Notes under the pieces: model-generated | The model's database searches: none | Told to the model about the DNA's origin: nothing | What the model saw: the letters and a program-made list of their open reading frames with translations, nothing else | Made by a program: the position numbers and the translations under genes | NCBI GenBank assembly: GCA_026874595.1 | Contig: CM049313.1 | Span: forward strand, 47,500,159 to 47,564,158 | Length of the DNA: 64,000 bases | Direction: 5' to 3' | Source: Sipunculus nudus | Taxonomy: Eukaryota > Annelida > Sipuncula > Golfingiida > Sipunculidae | Shown here: positions 12,264 through 24,130 of the stretch, piece after piece | How the letters are laid out: each line of letters starts with the position of its first letter | Position numbering within the stretch: the first letter of the stretch is position 1

Positions 12264-13370
12264 GATCCGATGATCGATCTTCCAGTGCCATAATTGATTG
12301 TTAAGTTTTGTATGTAATTAAGGCTTTGTGGTGATGAAATGTGTGCTTTATATACATAGTGCAAACAAAAACCTAGAGAAAAGTGTAATTAAAAAAACTT
12401 AATTTCTAAGTTGCTACATCGACAATTAGACATGTAGGCTATAGAATTAATACATTGATACCCTGAATGATGACTTTCATATCAGTAAATAACGTTCATA
12501 ATTCTCTTTTAACCTGATTGAAGATATGGAGAACCATATATGAAATAATGATAATATCAACAATAAGAATAATCATAATGATAATCCATATATGTTACCA
12601 TGCAAATGATTGGCCCTCTTTCTATTTTCACAGTTTACACATACACACACATATATATTTAATATATCACAGGTAAAGATATTGATACAGAAATGTATGT
12701 ACATTCATATAATTGTAAACAGTTTATAGTGTTCCTGTATTGCCATAAGTTTGTATGTATATGAAATGTTCACAGGTGCAAGCTGTTTGATGCCAAAGAT
12801 ATGAAATATGACAACACAAACTGCTGATGGCCCACTGATTGTTTATCCAGATAGAGTCTCCTGATATGTTAATGTCCTCCGTTTTCCTAAACAGCAGCTG
12901 TCAACACTTTTGCTCGTCATATAGTTATTTAAGGCAGGAATAGCTGAGAAATATGATGAAACAGTGCAGTGTGTTTGTGGGAACTATAAATAAGCACTTT
13001 ACTCAAGTAAAATCTTAAATATGCCAAGTTACATAAGACAGATCATTCTGTGGTGCTATTTTGTTATGTAAATCTAGGCCTATTGTTGATATGATAGCAC
13101 ATGAGACAGTTTTATTAATTTGTGCTTTTGGGAGCCAGTACAAAAAGGCCAGGTCTTGTCCAATTCCAGCTAGACTTTCACCGAGTCTCACAATAATTAG
13201 AAGATACACAATGGAGAGATATGATTTATATTATTGAGTGTGTTCTATAATTAATAATTAGCTAATAATTATAATTAGCTATAGCAAGAGAGGCTGAAGA
13301 AGATGACTGTCTGATGAATGCAATCATTGTCACATGGAAGACCTCACTGTTTTTACTGTCCTAGCTTTGT
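12264..13370. other. intronic AT-rich sequence, no gene seen
   Basis: It lies within the proposed 15.8-kb intron. It is low complexity in places (aataatgataat near 12545-12590), with no coding signal. Confidence 0.4.
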
Positions 13371-13501
13371 ATGGTTAGACCAGGGTACCATGGGGATGTA
13401 ATTTTATATTTGAAAGCAACATTATCTCCATACATAATAGTACTGGTACATAAAGGTTATGCATTGAAGATAAGCCTAGGAACATTTTTTACAAGTACTC
13501 A

Positions 13502-13705
13502 GGGTATAGGTCGATTTCAGCCGCCAACGATATCGGCCGCCTGCCTCAAATTGACTATATCGGCCGCCAGTGCCCACAGGCAACCATCTCAGCTGCAACC
13601 CCCACGATGCCACTGCTTGGCCCTGACTCTTGCCAATCAACCATATCGGCCGCAGCTTGGGCAAAGGGACACCATTTCGGCCGCCGGTGTACTGTTACCC
13701 CTGGC
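13502..13705 (+). repeat. GC-rich island with repeated CGGCCG motifs
   Basis: Within AT-rich surroundings, the words atatcggccgc, tatatcggccgcc, catatcggccgc and atttcggccgcc recur five or so times, irregularly spaced by 30-90 bp. The longest open frame of the window (13371-13769, 132 codons) reads across it and gives repeated TISAA peptides as a by-product. The minus strand is also open (13476-13664). A repeat origin is more likely than a gene because both strands are open only where the motif repeats. Confidence 0.5.
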
Positions 13706-13890
13706 TACCTCATTACTATCAGCTGTTCTTCTGAGCTACATAATTACAACATACACGGCTACATATTAATCATTAGAAGAAACAAGCACACTCATTTCAG
13801 TACACACATTCACACAAACACCTCAAACAAAAACATCTACACAAGCAACCTTAAACAGAAATGAATAAACAATTAAAACATTATATACCT

Positions 13891-14073
13891 TTTTAATACA
13901 CATTTTATTACATATATTATAATTGGATAAATCACATTATTCACATATGTTATGTTTTTATTTAATTCAAACTAAATCATCTTTTATTACACATTTTATT
14001 ACATATATGATAATTAAAGAAATCACATTATTCACATATGTTACGTTTTTTTTTAATTCAAACAAAATCTAAA
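13891..14073 (+). repeat. two tandem 91-bp AT-rich units
   Basis: The segment containing cattttattacatat and cacattattcacatatgtta occurs at 13901 and again at 13992, a 91-bp period with few differences. Confidence 0.75.
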
Positions 14074-14752
14074 TATACTGCAAGAAATCTAACATAAAAA
14101 TAACTCTAAGGACAGAGATTACAAAAGAAAACTTTCTATCCCCAATATATATAAAATTTTGTCTTAAACTATAAATTAAAACTATAAACATCTTGCTAAC
14201 AAAAAATGCAGTCCATGCATTGACCTCCATTAATTACTACTCACGCTACTCACCTACTACTCCAACTTTAACAGTCAAGCAAGTGCCATCTCTGAGAGAA
14301 CACAAAAGTAATGCATTTAAGATAAGCCATGGAACATTTTAATATGGAGGTTAATACATCAAACAAAATTTCATTAAATAAAATGTTTAAAGGTGCCTAT
14401 TCTTTTACTTAGATGTAAAATATTACCATGAAATATTGTGGTCTCTCCAGGAAATGTAATGGTATCTGACTTTTTTTTTTTAATTTATAAACCTTATATT
14501 TACACATATTTACAGAAGAATTCATCATGCACTGGGTTTGATGAGCAAATGAAAATAGTGTCCTGCAAAACTATCATAAATTAATGTGGCCACCAGTATA
14601 AATTTATATATTATTTGTCAATCGTCGGAAACATAACCTCCTTTGAAGTGTTCACACATGCACAGTGTCATTTTCGCAGCCACACAGCATTTTTATTGTA
14701 AGCATAAGCATTTGGATTTTATGTTTTTCCACACACCTGAACCAACACGATA
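14074..14752. other. AT-rich sequence, no gene seen
   Basis: No exon or element borders recognised. A 'taaaggtgcctattct' motif near 14388 resembles the start of the diverged repeats at 25084 and 53186. Confidence 0.4.
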
Positions 14753-15887
14753 TATATGTCACAGTGTAGATGGTAATCCAGTTGAGATGAGAATTAACTG
14801 GATAATTTCCAGTCTAGATAGGAATTCCCATCTCAATGGTTGAGATGGGAATTCCCATCTCAACTAGTTGAAATTTGAATATTCCAGTGTACACTGGTTC
14901 ACACAAGAACATCCTGAAGTCCAGTTCACTTTTGAACATCCTGAAATACACTTAATTAATATAGCATACCTGAATATTTTAGTTTAGATGTTACTGAGTG
15001 AAACAGTTTATTTTGAAATATCCTGAAATACACTTGCCTACTTCAGAATATCTTAACCTTACTTTTAAGATATATTTTATCCTATTAAATTTATATAGAG
15101 TGGACTCAAGAATATCAGAATATCTATTAATTTAGTGCCTGGGTGATAAGACAGGGATAATAGAGCTGCAAAATATTACAGATATTGAAATAAAAAAGTA
15201 CTGTGACTTTAGTCATCATCAAGTCAGGTCTTAAATGTATGAAAACAAAATTACACAAAAAAATCTTGCTTATTAAGATCTGGATACATACCAAGTTCAC
15301 ATTTCATCAACTGTGTTAAAATAAGAATATACTCATTCATAATTTGGGATAAAGCAATTAAAAATTTTTTTATTTATTCACTGCTGTAACATGTGTGAAA
15401 ACAACATAACATAAATAAATTTTGCTAATTAAGAATTAATTTAAGTTAAAATATTCTAAAGTGAACAGGTAATAATAGGAAAAAAATATAACTTAAAACT
15501 AAGGTGAAGACATTCTTAAGTGGACTAGTGTTTTTCAGGATATTCAACAAAAAACCGTTTCACTTAGTAACATCTGAAATATGTTCAGATATTTCAGATA
15601 TTCTAAAGTAAAAAGGTGTATTTCAGGATAACCCAAAATGAACTAGATGACTTCTGGAGATTTCAATGTGAACCAGTGTACATTGGAATATTCCAATGTC
15701 AACTAGTTGACATGGGAATTACAGTGACTGTTCCCATCGCAACCGTTGAGATGGGAATTCCAATCATAACTGGAAGTTATCCAGTCGAGATGGGAATTTC
15801 CCATCTCAACTAGTTGAAATGGGAATTCCAATCTCAACTAGTTGAGTTCAAAACTCTACTGAATTCCCATCTACACTGTGACATATA
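14753..15887. mobile_element. 1.1-kb near-palindromic (fold-back) TIR element
   Basis: The ends are exact inverted repeats: TATATGTCACAGTGTAGATG at 14753 and its complement ending at 15887. Inverted similarity continues inward for several hundred bases. Examples are GAGATGGGAATTCCCATCTC-type palindromes next to both ends, 'ccagtgtacactgg' versus 'ccagtgtacattgg', 'aacatcctgaaatacac' versus 'gtgtatttcaggata', and 'agatgttactgagtgaaac' versus 'gtttcacttagtaacatct'. The target duplication is TA or TATA. There is no transposase, so it is non-autonomous. TA duplication suggests a Tc1/mariner-type mobiliser, but that is inference. Confidence 0.75.
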
Positions 15888-16245
15888 CAACAGGTTACCA
15901 ATAAACATTGAACCAGTAAGTTTGGATGGCTTGACTTTGAAACCTTTGTATTCAGCTGAACTGAACTGATAGCAGATGATGATTATTAGTGGTAGTAATT
16001 GTAAATTGTAAAATCGTATTCGATATTTGAAAGATAAAAAACTTCAAATGATCAATTATTAACAGATTATTTCATCAACCATCTATATGACAATGAAATA
16101 TGCTGTATTGAATAATACCTAAATATTGACCAAGTTTGCTGATAGCTCAGGGTTAAGGCCAGGTGGTTGACAATTATTCCTTGCACAAGTTTAATTTTTA
16201 ATACTGTTTGCTGTTTTGCCTCATCTCTGACAGAATAAGAATTTT

Positions 16246-17423
16246 TATGCCCCCGCCACAAAGTGGCCGGGGCATATAGTTTTACCCATGTCCGTCATTC
16301 CGTCCTTCCGTCATTCCGAGATCAAACAGTTGTACGGACTTTTTTTCGCAATGCCTGCAGATATTGGCCTGATTTTTGGTGTGTGGGCAGATATAGACCA
16401 GTTACAGATCGAGTTCGCGTTTTGTCCCGGTTGACCTACTTTTGACCATTTTACGGCTCCTAAACTTAGAAAATTTCATGAAAAATAGAAATTTCATGAC
16501 AAATACACATGTACGGACTTTTTTTTGCAATGCCTGCAGATATTGGCCTGATTTTTGGTGTGTTGGCAGATATAGACCAGTTACAGAATGAGTTCACGTT
16601 TCGTCCCGGTTGACCTACTTTTGACCGTTTTATGGCTCCTAAACTTAGAAAATTTCATGAAAAATAGAAATTTCATGACAAATACACATGTACGGACTTT
16701 TTTTCGCAATGCCTGCAGATATTGGCCTGATTTTTGGTGTGTAGGCAGATAATGACCAGTTACAGATTGAGTTCGCGTTTTGTCCCAGTTGACCTACTTT
16801 TGACCATTTGACGGTGCTCTAACATAGAAAATTTCATAAAAAAGTGCACATGCCTACACTTTTTTTCGCAGTGCCTGCAGATACGGGCCTGATTTTTGGT
16901 GTGTAGGCAGATATTGACCAGTTACAGATCGAGTTCTTGTTTTGTCCCAGTTGACCTACTTTTGACCATTTGACTGCTCCTGAACATAGAAAGTTTCATG
17001 AAAAATAGAAATTTTCATAACAAATGCATATGTACTGACTTTTTTCCCTCAATGCCTGCAGATACCCCCCTGATTTTTTATGTGTGGCCAGATAATGACA
17101 GTTACAGATCAAGTTCGCGTTTTGTCCCGGTTGACCTATTTTTCATTGTTTTACGGCTCCTAAACTTAGAAAATTTCATGAAAGACGGAAATTTTATGGA
17201 AAATGCACATGTATGGACTTTTTTTCACAATGCCTGCATATACTGGCATGATTTTTGGTGTGTTGCTTGATAATGACCCGTTACAGATCGAGTTTGCAAT
17301 TTGCCCTTGTTGACCTACTTTTGACCATACGACACCTCCTGAACTTAAAAAATTTTTAAAATTTTACAAATGTTTCTAATTTGCCCCAGGCGGGGGCATT
17401 CGTGTCGTTCCGACACATCTAGT
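16246..17423 (+). mobile_element. H2 Helentron-like non-autonomous element, copy 1
   Basis: The 5' near-palindrome lies at 16247-16275 (arms ATGCCCCCGCCAC and GTGGCCGGGGCAT, 12 of 13 pairs), then a tccgtcattccg tract. The core holds about six tandem units of roughly 179 bp, marked by 'tgtacggactttttttcgca' at 16331, 16510 and 16689 and more diverged units to about 17220. The 3' end has GGCGGGGGCAT (17389-17399, complement of the 5' arm), hairpin GTGTCGttcCGACAC (17402-17416) and terminal CTAGT (17419-17423). The paralogous empty site near 21865-21880 supports insertion in a T run without target duplication. No protein is encoded. Confidence 0.85.
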
Positions 17424-17430
17424 TTGTAAT

Positions 17431-19168
17431 TGTATCCGCCAAAACAGAGTTTGCGGATACTTAGGTTTCAGGTGCACGCCGCTGCGGCCGCGGCGTAGGT
17501 GTCCGGAGAACTCCTCCGTAACCGCTGGGCAGAATTTAACGAAACCCGGGATTATGTTCAGGTCACATGTGAACTGCTGCGCCCCGATTTTGTTTTGACC
17601 TCTGACCTTTTCTCTGTGCTCGGCGTCCGTTTGTGCGTCTGTTTACACACATAAACCTACATATCTCGGGAACCGTTTGACCGATCAGGAAAATTTTTTT
17701 GCACAAATGTAGCCCTTTGAGAGCTTTATAACATACACAAAAAATGGTGGCGCCACCTGCAACCATGTTTGCACAGTGTCCATCTGTTCGTCTGCTTTGG
17801 GTTAAAATCACTCATATCTCTGCAGTGACTTGACTAATTCACCTGAAATTCGGCATGCATATACATCCTGAATAGTTTTTCTGATATTATGACAGGTGGC
17901 GCCACCTACATCCACGTTTACACTGCAGACATCCAAGCTCATATATCGGGAACCGTTTGACCGATCAGGAAAATTTTTTTGCACAAATGTAGCCCTTGGA
18001 GAGCATTATATCATACACAAAAAATTGGTGGCGCCACCTGCAACCATGTTTGCACAGTGTCCATCTGTTTGTCTGCCTTGGGTAAAAATCACTCATATTT
18101 CTGCAGTGACTTGACTAATTCACCTGAAATAGGGCATGCGTATTCATCCTGGATAGCTTTTCTGATATTATGACAGGTGGCGCCACCTACATCAACGTTT
18201 ACGCTGCAGACATTCAAGCTCATATCTCGGGAACTGTTTGACCTATTGGGCCAAAATTTTGCATGTGTATAGATATCACATAGCTCTTTATCATACGCAA
18301 AACTGGTGGCGCCACCTGCAGCCATTTTTGCACAGCTCCTGTCTGTTTGTCTGCCATGGGATAAAATCACTCATATCTCGGCAGTGGTTTGACTGATTCA
18401 CCTAAAATTCGGCATGCGTATACATCCTGGATAGCTTTTCTGATTTTATGACAGGTGGCGCCACCTACATTCACGTTTATGCTGCAGACATCCAAGCTCA
18501 TATCTCAGTACCGTTTTACCGATTGGGACAAAATTTTGCATGTGTATAGATCTCTCATAGCTCTTTATCATACGCAAAACTGGTGGTGCCACCTGCAGCC
18601 ATTTTTGCACAGCTCCTGTCTGTTTGTCTGCCATGGGATTAAATCACTCATATCTCGGCAGTGGTTTGACATATCTGGCTAAAATTTTGCAGGTTTATAC
18701 ATCCCCGACAGCTCTCTTGATTTTATGACAGGTGGCGCCACCTGAATTCTAGTTTATGCAGCAGACATCCAAGCTCATATCTTGGGAACCGTTTGACTGA
18801 TTGGGCCAAAATTTTGCATGTGTATAGTTCTCACATAGCTCTTTATCATACGCAAAACTGGTGGCGTCACCTGCAACCATTTTTGCTCAGCGTCCATCTG
18901 TTTGTCTGCCACTGGCTAAAATCACTCATATACATGTAGTGGTTTGACTTATCTGCCTTAAATTTTGCATATGTATACAACTTGGACGGCTTTCTGGATT
19001 TTGTGGTAGGGGGGCAACCAACATACACAATTTGGCTGCAGACATCCATGCTAATATGCAACACTTCACTCTATTTCCCCTTGCCACCCAATCCATGCCT
19101 TACTTCACCCGTTCCACTCTGATTTAGGCGGATACACGTAGTCACTTGTCGACTACCCATATTCTAGT
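17431..19168 (+). mobile_element. H1 Helentron-like non-autonomous element, copy 2
   Basis: It starts TGTATCCGCC with a 5' near-palindrome to 17460. The 3' end has GGCGGATAC at 19127-19135, a hairpin with arms GTAGTC (19138-19143) and GACTAC (19151-19156), and CTAGT ending at 19168. Seven exact GGTGGCGCCACC palindromes lie at 17747, 17895, 18027, 18177, 18305, 18455 and 18731, alternating about 148-150 and 128-132 bp; near 18587 one site has decayed. Removing 17431-19168 gives gtaatttacattaactg, matching ataatttatattaactg in the empty paralogue. This shows a T^T target and no target duplication. Confidence 0.88.
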
Positions 19169-19200
19169 TTACATTAACTGTTTGTATCTCTCTCTTGTGT

Positions 19201-19220
19201 CTCTCTCTCTCTCTCTCTCC
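19201..19220 (+). repeat. (CT)n microsatellite
   Basis: Simple dinucleotide run within the duplicated segment. It is much shorter in the right copy near 21898-21906. Confidence 0.85.
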
Positions 19221-19775
19221 CTTATGATCTACTGCTTGTAATGTATGTTTCTTTGTAATATTTATATATATATGTAAAAAAATGAGCAAACACCATGCTT
19301 ACCTGCAGAGCAGATATCTATCTGGTGATAGATGATAGCTGATCAGTGAAATGATTACCAGTATAGCATGCATCTGCAGAACAAAGTGATTAAATAAATG
19401 GTTTTGTAGCAGCAATCAGTATATTAATAAATGTTTTATATGTTACTTCAGAATATTAATGGTTAGTATAGCTGCACTAAATAAATTGATACTAGGTCTT
19501 GTGAAGATATATTTTTTTCTTGTTTGATATGGAACTGGGTCATGCAGCAGTTAGTCTTGTAGGATCTGAGGTAAGAGTTTTATTGAGTACCACTGACCCA
19601 TTTTGAGGATGACTCTATGATAGTAAATGCCTGTATTGCATGACCCAGCCCTGCAGTGCAAAATTCACAATCACAATGCCTTGCAAATGTACATGTATGT
19701 TATCACTACTAACAGTTTCTGTTTCCTTCCAAACAAAGGCTATACATAGAACTAAATATCTTTGATAATCATACT

Positions 19776-20168
19776 TGTTCTGGTGATAGTGTGACATGGT
19801 TATTAGTATTGCCAAGTGTTAATGTAGGTATCACTTCATAATAGATGTATTGTACCAGCTGAATTTACCTGTGTGCCTTTCCTATTGTAAATTATAATTC
19901 AGCATTGGGTTTGGAATTATTACCTCTTCATGTGCCATGATTAACATTTTGCTGGTGTTTATTAGGTCCTCTGGGGTCTCATGAATATGTAGGAGCTGTG
20001 AATTGGATTGCATGGAATACCTGATGGTGGTCACTGGGCAACATACTCATTAAGTATTGATGAATAAGAAAACAGACTTCAGTCATTTTATGGGGACATG
20101 CAGTATGGTGTATAGACAATTGTAGTTAATAAGGTAGCTTTAATTTGTATATTTTTGCTGTAATTAAT
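19776..20168. other. unique sequence between duplicated segment and H1 copy 3
   Basis: No gene or repeat recognised. Confidence 0.4.
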
Positions 20169-21624
20169 TGTATCCGCCAAAACGAAGTTTTGCGGATACT
20201 ATGTTTTTGACCGGGTTCCGCCGCCGCCACCGCCCCTGCTGTGTTCGTTTCCAGAGAACTCCTCTGAGACTACTGGATGGATTTTTCAGAAATTTACACA
20301 AATGATTGGGTCACATGTGAACTGGTGCCTAACCAAGTGGCCTTGACCTCTGACCTTTCCTTTCTGCCCAGCGTACGTTTGTGCATCTGTTTCCATACAT
20401 AAACCCACTTATCTCGGGAACCGTTTGACCGTTCAGGAAAATTTTTTTACACAAATGTAGCCCTATGATAGCTTTATAACATACTAAAAAAAGGTGGCGC
20501 CACCTGCAACCATGTTTGCACAGTCCATCTGTTCATCTGCCTTGGGTTAAAATCATTCATATCTCTGCAATGGTTTGACTAATTCACCTAAAATTGGGCA
20601 TGCTTATACATCCTAGATAGCTTTCTTGATTTTATGACAGGTGGCGCCACCTACATTCACGTTAACGCTTCAGACATCTAAGCTCATATCTCGGGAACCG
20701 TTTGACCAATCAGGAAAAAAAATTTACACAAATGTAGCCCTTGGATAGCTTTATAACATACAAAAAAATGGTGGTGCCACCTGCAGCCATGTTTGCACAG
20801 TGTCCATCTGTTTGTCTGCCTTGGGTTAAAATCACTCATATCTCTGCAGTGACTTGACTAATTCACCTGAAATTCGGGATGCGTATACATCCTGGATAGC
20901 TTTTCTGATATTATGACAAGTGGCGCCACCTACATCCACGTTTACGCTGCAGACATCCAAGCTCATATCTCGGGAACCGTTTGACCGATTGGGCCAAAAT
21001 TTTGCATGTGTATAGATATCACATAGCTCTTTATCATACGCAAAACTGGTTGCGCCACCTGCAGCCATTTTTGCACAGCGTCCACCTGTTTGTCTGCTTT
21101 GGGTTAAAATCTCTCATATCTCTGCAGTGGTTTGACCAAATTACCTGTAATTCGGCATGCGTATACATCCTGGATAGCTTTCTTGATTTTATGACAGGTG
21201 GTGCCATCTACATTCACGTTCAAGCTGCAGACATTAATTCTTATGTCTCCGAAACCGTTTGACCAATCAGGAAAAAAATAATACACAAATGTAGCCCTTG
21301 GATAGCTTTATAATGTACACAAAAATGGTGGCGCCATCTGCAGCCATTTTTGCACAGCGTCCATCTGTTTGTCTGCTGTGGGATAAAATCACTCATATCT
21401 CTGTAGTAGTTTGACTTTTCCACATGAAATTTTGCATGTGTATACATCTTGGATAGTTTCTCGTTCAAATTACAGTAGGCACCACCTACAATCATGTTTA
21501 TGTGGCAGAGATCCATTCTAATATGTAACACATGTAACTCTATATCCCCTTGCCACTCAATCCATGCCTCACTTCACCCATCCTTCTCTGATTTTGGCGG
21601 ATACATGACTACCCGTATTCTAGT
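20169..21624 (+). mobile_element. H1 Helentron-like non-autonomous element, copy 3 (3' hairpin arm deleted)
   Basis: The 5' near-palindrome (TGTATCCGCC ... GCGGATAC) and the CTAGT terminus at 21620-21624 are intact. GGTGGCGCCACC is exact at 20493 and 20640, with decayed copies near 20775, 20923, 21051, 21199 and 21329. Between the subterminal GGCGGATAC and the terminus, this copy reads gatacatgactacccgtattctag. The GTAGTC arm and loop of the 3' hairpin are missing relative to the copies ending at 19168 and 41127. The duplicated segment starts immediately after its 3' end. Confidence 0.82.
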
Positions 21625-21629
21625 TGTTT

Positions 21630-21941
21630 GTAAAATCATATTCAATATTTGAAAGATAAAAAACTACAATTGATCAATTATTAAAAGATTATTTCATCTA
21701 CCATCTATATGACAATGAAATATGCTGTATAGAATTATACCTAAAATATTGACCAAGTATGCTGATAGCTCAGGGTAAAGGACTGATTGTTGACAATTAT
21801 TCCTTGCACAAGTTAAATTTTTAATGCTGTTTGCTTTTTTGCCTCATCTCTGACAGAATAAACATATTTTATAATTTATATTAACTGTGTGTGTTTCTCT
21901 CTCTCTTCTGATCTACTGCTTGTGATATATGTTATTTTGTA

Positions 21942-22021
<80 letters not shown>

Positions 22022-22545
22022 AAAAAAATGAGCAAACACCATGTTTACCTGCAGAGCACATATCTATTTGGTGAAAGATGATAGCTTATCAGTGAAATGA
22101 TTACCAGTATAGCATGCATCTTCAGAACAAGGTGATAAAATAAATGCCTGTGTAGTAGCAATCAGTATATTAATAAATGTTTTATATGTAACTTAAGAAT
22201 ATTAATGGTTAGTATAGCTGCACTAAATAAATTGATACTAGGTCTTGTGAAGATATATTTTTCTTCTTGTTTGATATGGAACTGGGTCATGCAGCAGTTA
22301 GTCTTGTAGGATCAGAGGTAAGAGTTTTATTGAGTACCATTGACCCATTTTGAGGATGACTCTATGATAGTAAATGCCTGTATTGCATGACCCAGCCCTG
22401 CAGTGCAAAATTCACAATCACAATGCCTTGCAAATGTACAGGTATGTTATCACTACTAACAGTTTCTGTTTCCTTCCAAACAAAGGCTATACATAGAACC
22501 TATGGGAGATCATGTATTTCATAGTACTTCATATCTTTGATAATC
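21630..22545 (+). repeat. right copy of the duplicated segment (empty site)
   Basis: Collinear with 16010-16245 plus 19169-19775 and free of the H2 and H1 insertions. It contains a longer (TA)n/(TG)n tract at 21941-22021. Near 22500 it holds about 30 extra bases before 'catatctttgataatca'. Similarity ends near 22545. Confidence 0.85.
21941..22021 (+). repeat. (TA)n(TG)n compound microsatellite
   Basis: About 65 bp of TA dinucleotides ending in about eight TG units. The left paralogue has only a short TA run near 19263-19273, so it has expanded or contracted since duplication. Confidence 0.9.
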
Positions 22546-22682
22546 AACAAAAAATGTTTGCATCCTCATGAAGTATTACAGTGTGGTTCTCGAAAAACCA
22601 TATCATGCCACTCTGACAGGTCAATAGACTCTCCTATTTTGGATTGGCAAAACTCTGCTAGGCAAAGATGTCATATTGTCTG

Positions 22683-22960
22683 GTTTACATTTGAAGCAGC
22701 CTATACTGATATCTGATATCTATTAACTAAAATATTTCCCTGGACCTTCTATAAAAACAGGCCAGAAACACCACACACAGGCTTTATGTGGGCATTTTGT
22801 TAATATATCCTATTGTTTATAATATATAGGGGGGGGGGGGGGGGCTGCCAAAATAACCAAAACACATAAAAAAGGACACCTGGTGGCAGTCAGTTGAACA
22901 AGAGTTTTGCAGAAGGCCTTTTAAAATTCTTCATGTCCAATCTGCAATTACGTACTCCGG
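22683..22960 (+). repeat. diverged dispersed repeat, copy 1
   Basis: Shares an ordered series of words with 53186-53450: 'tctgatatctattaactaaa', 'ggccagaaacac', 'ccacacacaggct', 'aaaataaccaaaacaca', 'aaggaca' and 'agttttgcagaaggcc'. A G16 run interrupts it at 22829-22844. The element type is undetermined. Confidence 0.55.
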
Positions 22961-23924
22961 TTACAGAAAAATCTGGAACATTAATTGGAGGTTCATGCAG
23001 TGACTGCTCTGGAAATGTTGAGCCATTTATAATTATAACCTTAATGGCCACAGAAAGACCAGATAATTGAACTGAGCATGCAGCAGCAGCATCTATCTTA
23101 TTTTATGATCACAAGTCTGATTAGAACAAATATTTAATAGCCTTAATGGCTTGCCTTCTTTCAAGCTTGAGACTTTTATGCATTACTGGGACTTAATCAC
23201 AGGAATTTGCCATTATTTGGTAATTTAATTTTTTTATTACAAAAGAGATGTGTTTGGACCATATTGTTGCAGTCAAAGGGTCTTAATCAGCTTATCAACT
23301 TCTTTATATATATCATTAAATGTTCATTCTCTAAGCATGAGCTTTTTTCTTTTAGAAAATTTATTTTTCCAAAACTTTTGCAGTTAACAAATATTGTTTA
23401 AAAACACCTAACTAATATGAGAGAAAGCATTTATTTCAAAACAGCCTCAGTCTATATTTCATTTTACCGTGGGTAATGATGTCACAGCATGTGAAAATAA
23501 ACTCTAATTCCAAATGTGGTTGCTAGAAAAGTAAGAGCTTTTGTTTCCCTCCATTTTATACAAGTGATTAAGCCCCATTTTGCCAGTTATTCATCTGTGT
23601 CAGTCTTTCATCATATTTTTAAAAAATATGGAATGTTTTCAGTCATATCGTCTTTGTCATCATTGTCTGTTGGATTTCTTGTGGTTGGGATAACCTTCAA
23701 TTGCTGCATATTTTTCCTGAAATTTTAAACATTGTTTCTACCAAAATCTATGATGACTCTGCAAACTGGTGACATTTATCTTGATTTACAAGTCAAACCA
23801 GCCAAAGTGTGAAATTTTTGTGTAGTCCATAAGTTTGAAGTATATTTTTTTCAGTAAATTTGAAAGAAGATGTTTCAACCAAGTGATACGATGTGGGGTG
23901 GGGAGATGGGGTTGTCCCCACCTG

Positions 23925-24130
23925 TATCACATACAGTTGCTGATGCGCGTGGCAGACAATGTTCCAAGAGCAGTTTGATGACAGAAGCCTTTATTCAATA
24001 GCAAGGGTTCTGGGATAATCTCTGCTGAGGCCTGCCGGCCTGGCAAGAGATTCCCCGTCTCTCTGACTCTCAGCGCGCACTACAGATAGTTTTGTTACAG
24101 AGCTTTCACATGACATATGAGACATACATA
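23925..24130 (-). other. GC-richer block, possible LTR-like remnant on the minus strand
   Basis: On the minus strand the block has a GC-rich start, then AATAAA near 23997 followed by ttctgtcatc, and ends ...tgatACA before ggTGGGGACAAC. That order is loosely like U3-R-U5 plus a primer-binding site. No second LTR, target duplication or retroelement protein is visible, so this stays a weak call. Confidence 0.2.

Larger units (their letters stand above)
16010..19775 (+). repeat. left copy of a duplicated ~0.9-kb segment, interrupted by two elements
   Basis: 16010-16245 plus 19169-19775 align in order with 21630-22545: 'gatatttgaaagataaaaaa', 'ctatatgacaatgaaatatg', 'ctgatagctcagggt', 'gatctactgcttgt', 'aaaaaatgagcaaacaccat' and 'gacccagccctgcagtgcaa' occur in both. 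The right copy lacks the 2.9 kb at 16246-19168, which is exactly two transposable elements and 7 bp. Divergence is modest. Confidence 0.85.

Noticed and set aside
13371..13769. 132-codon open frame as a gene
   Set aside because: It is open because of the CGGCCG-rich repeat. The reverse strand is open too, and no domain or splice context supports it.
23925..24130. Complete LTR retrotransposon
   Set aside because: No second LTR, no target duplication and no gag or pol reading frame nearby; kept only as a weak remnant call.
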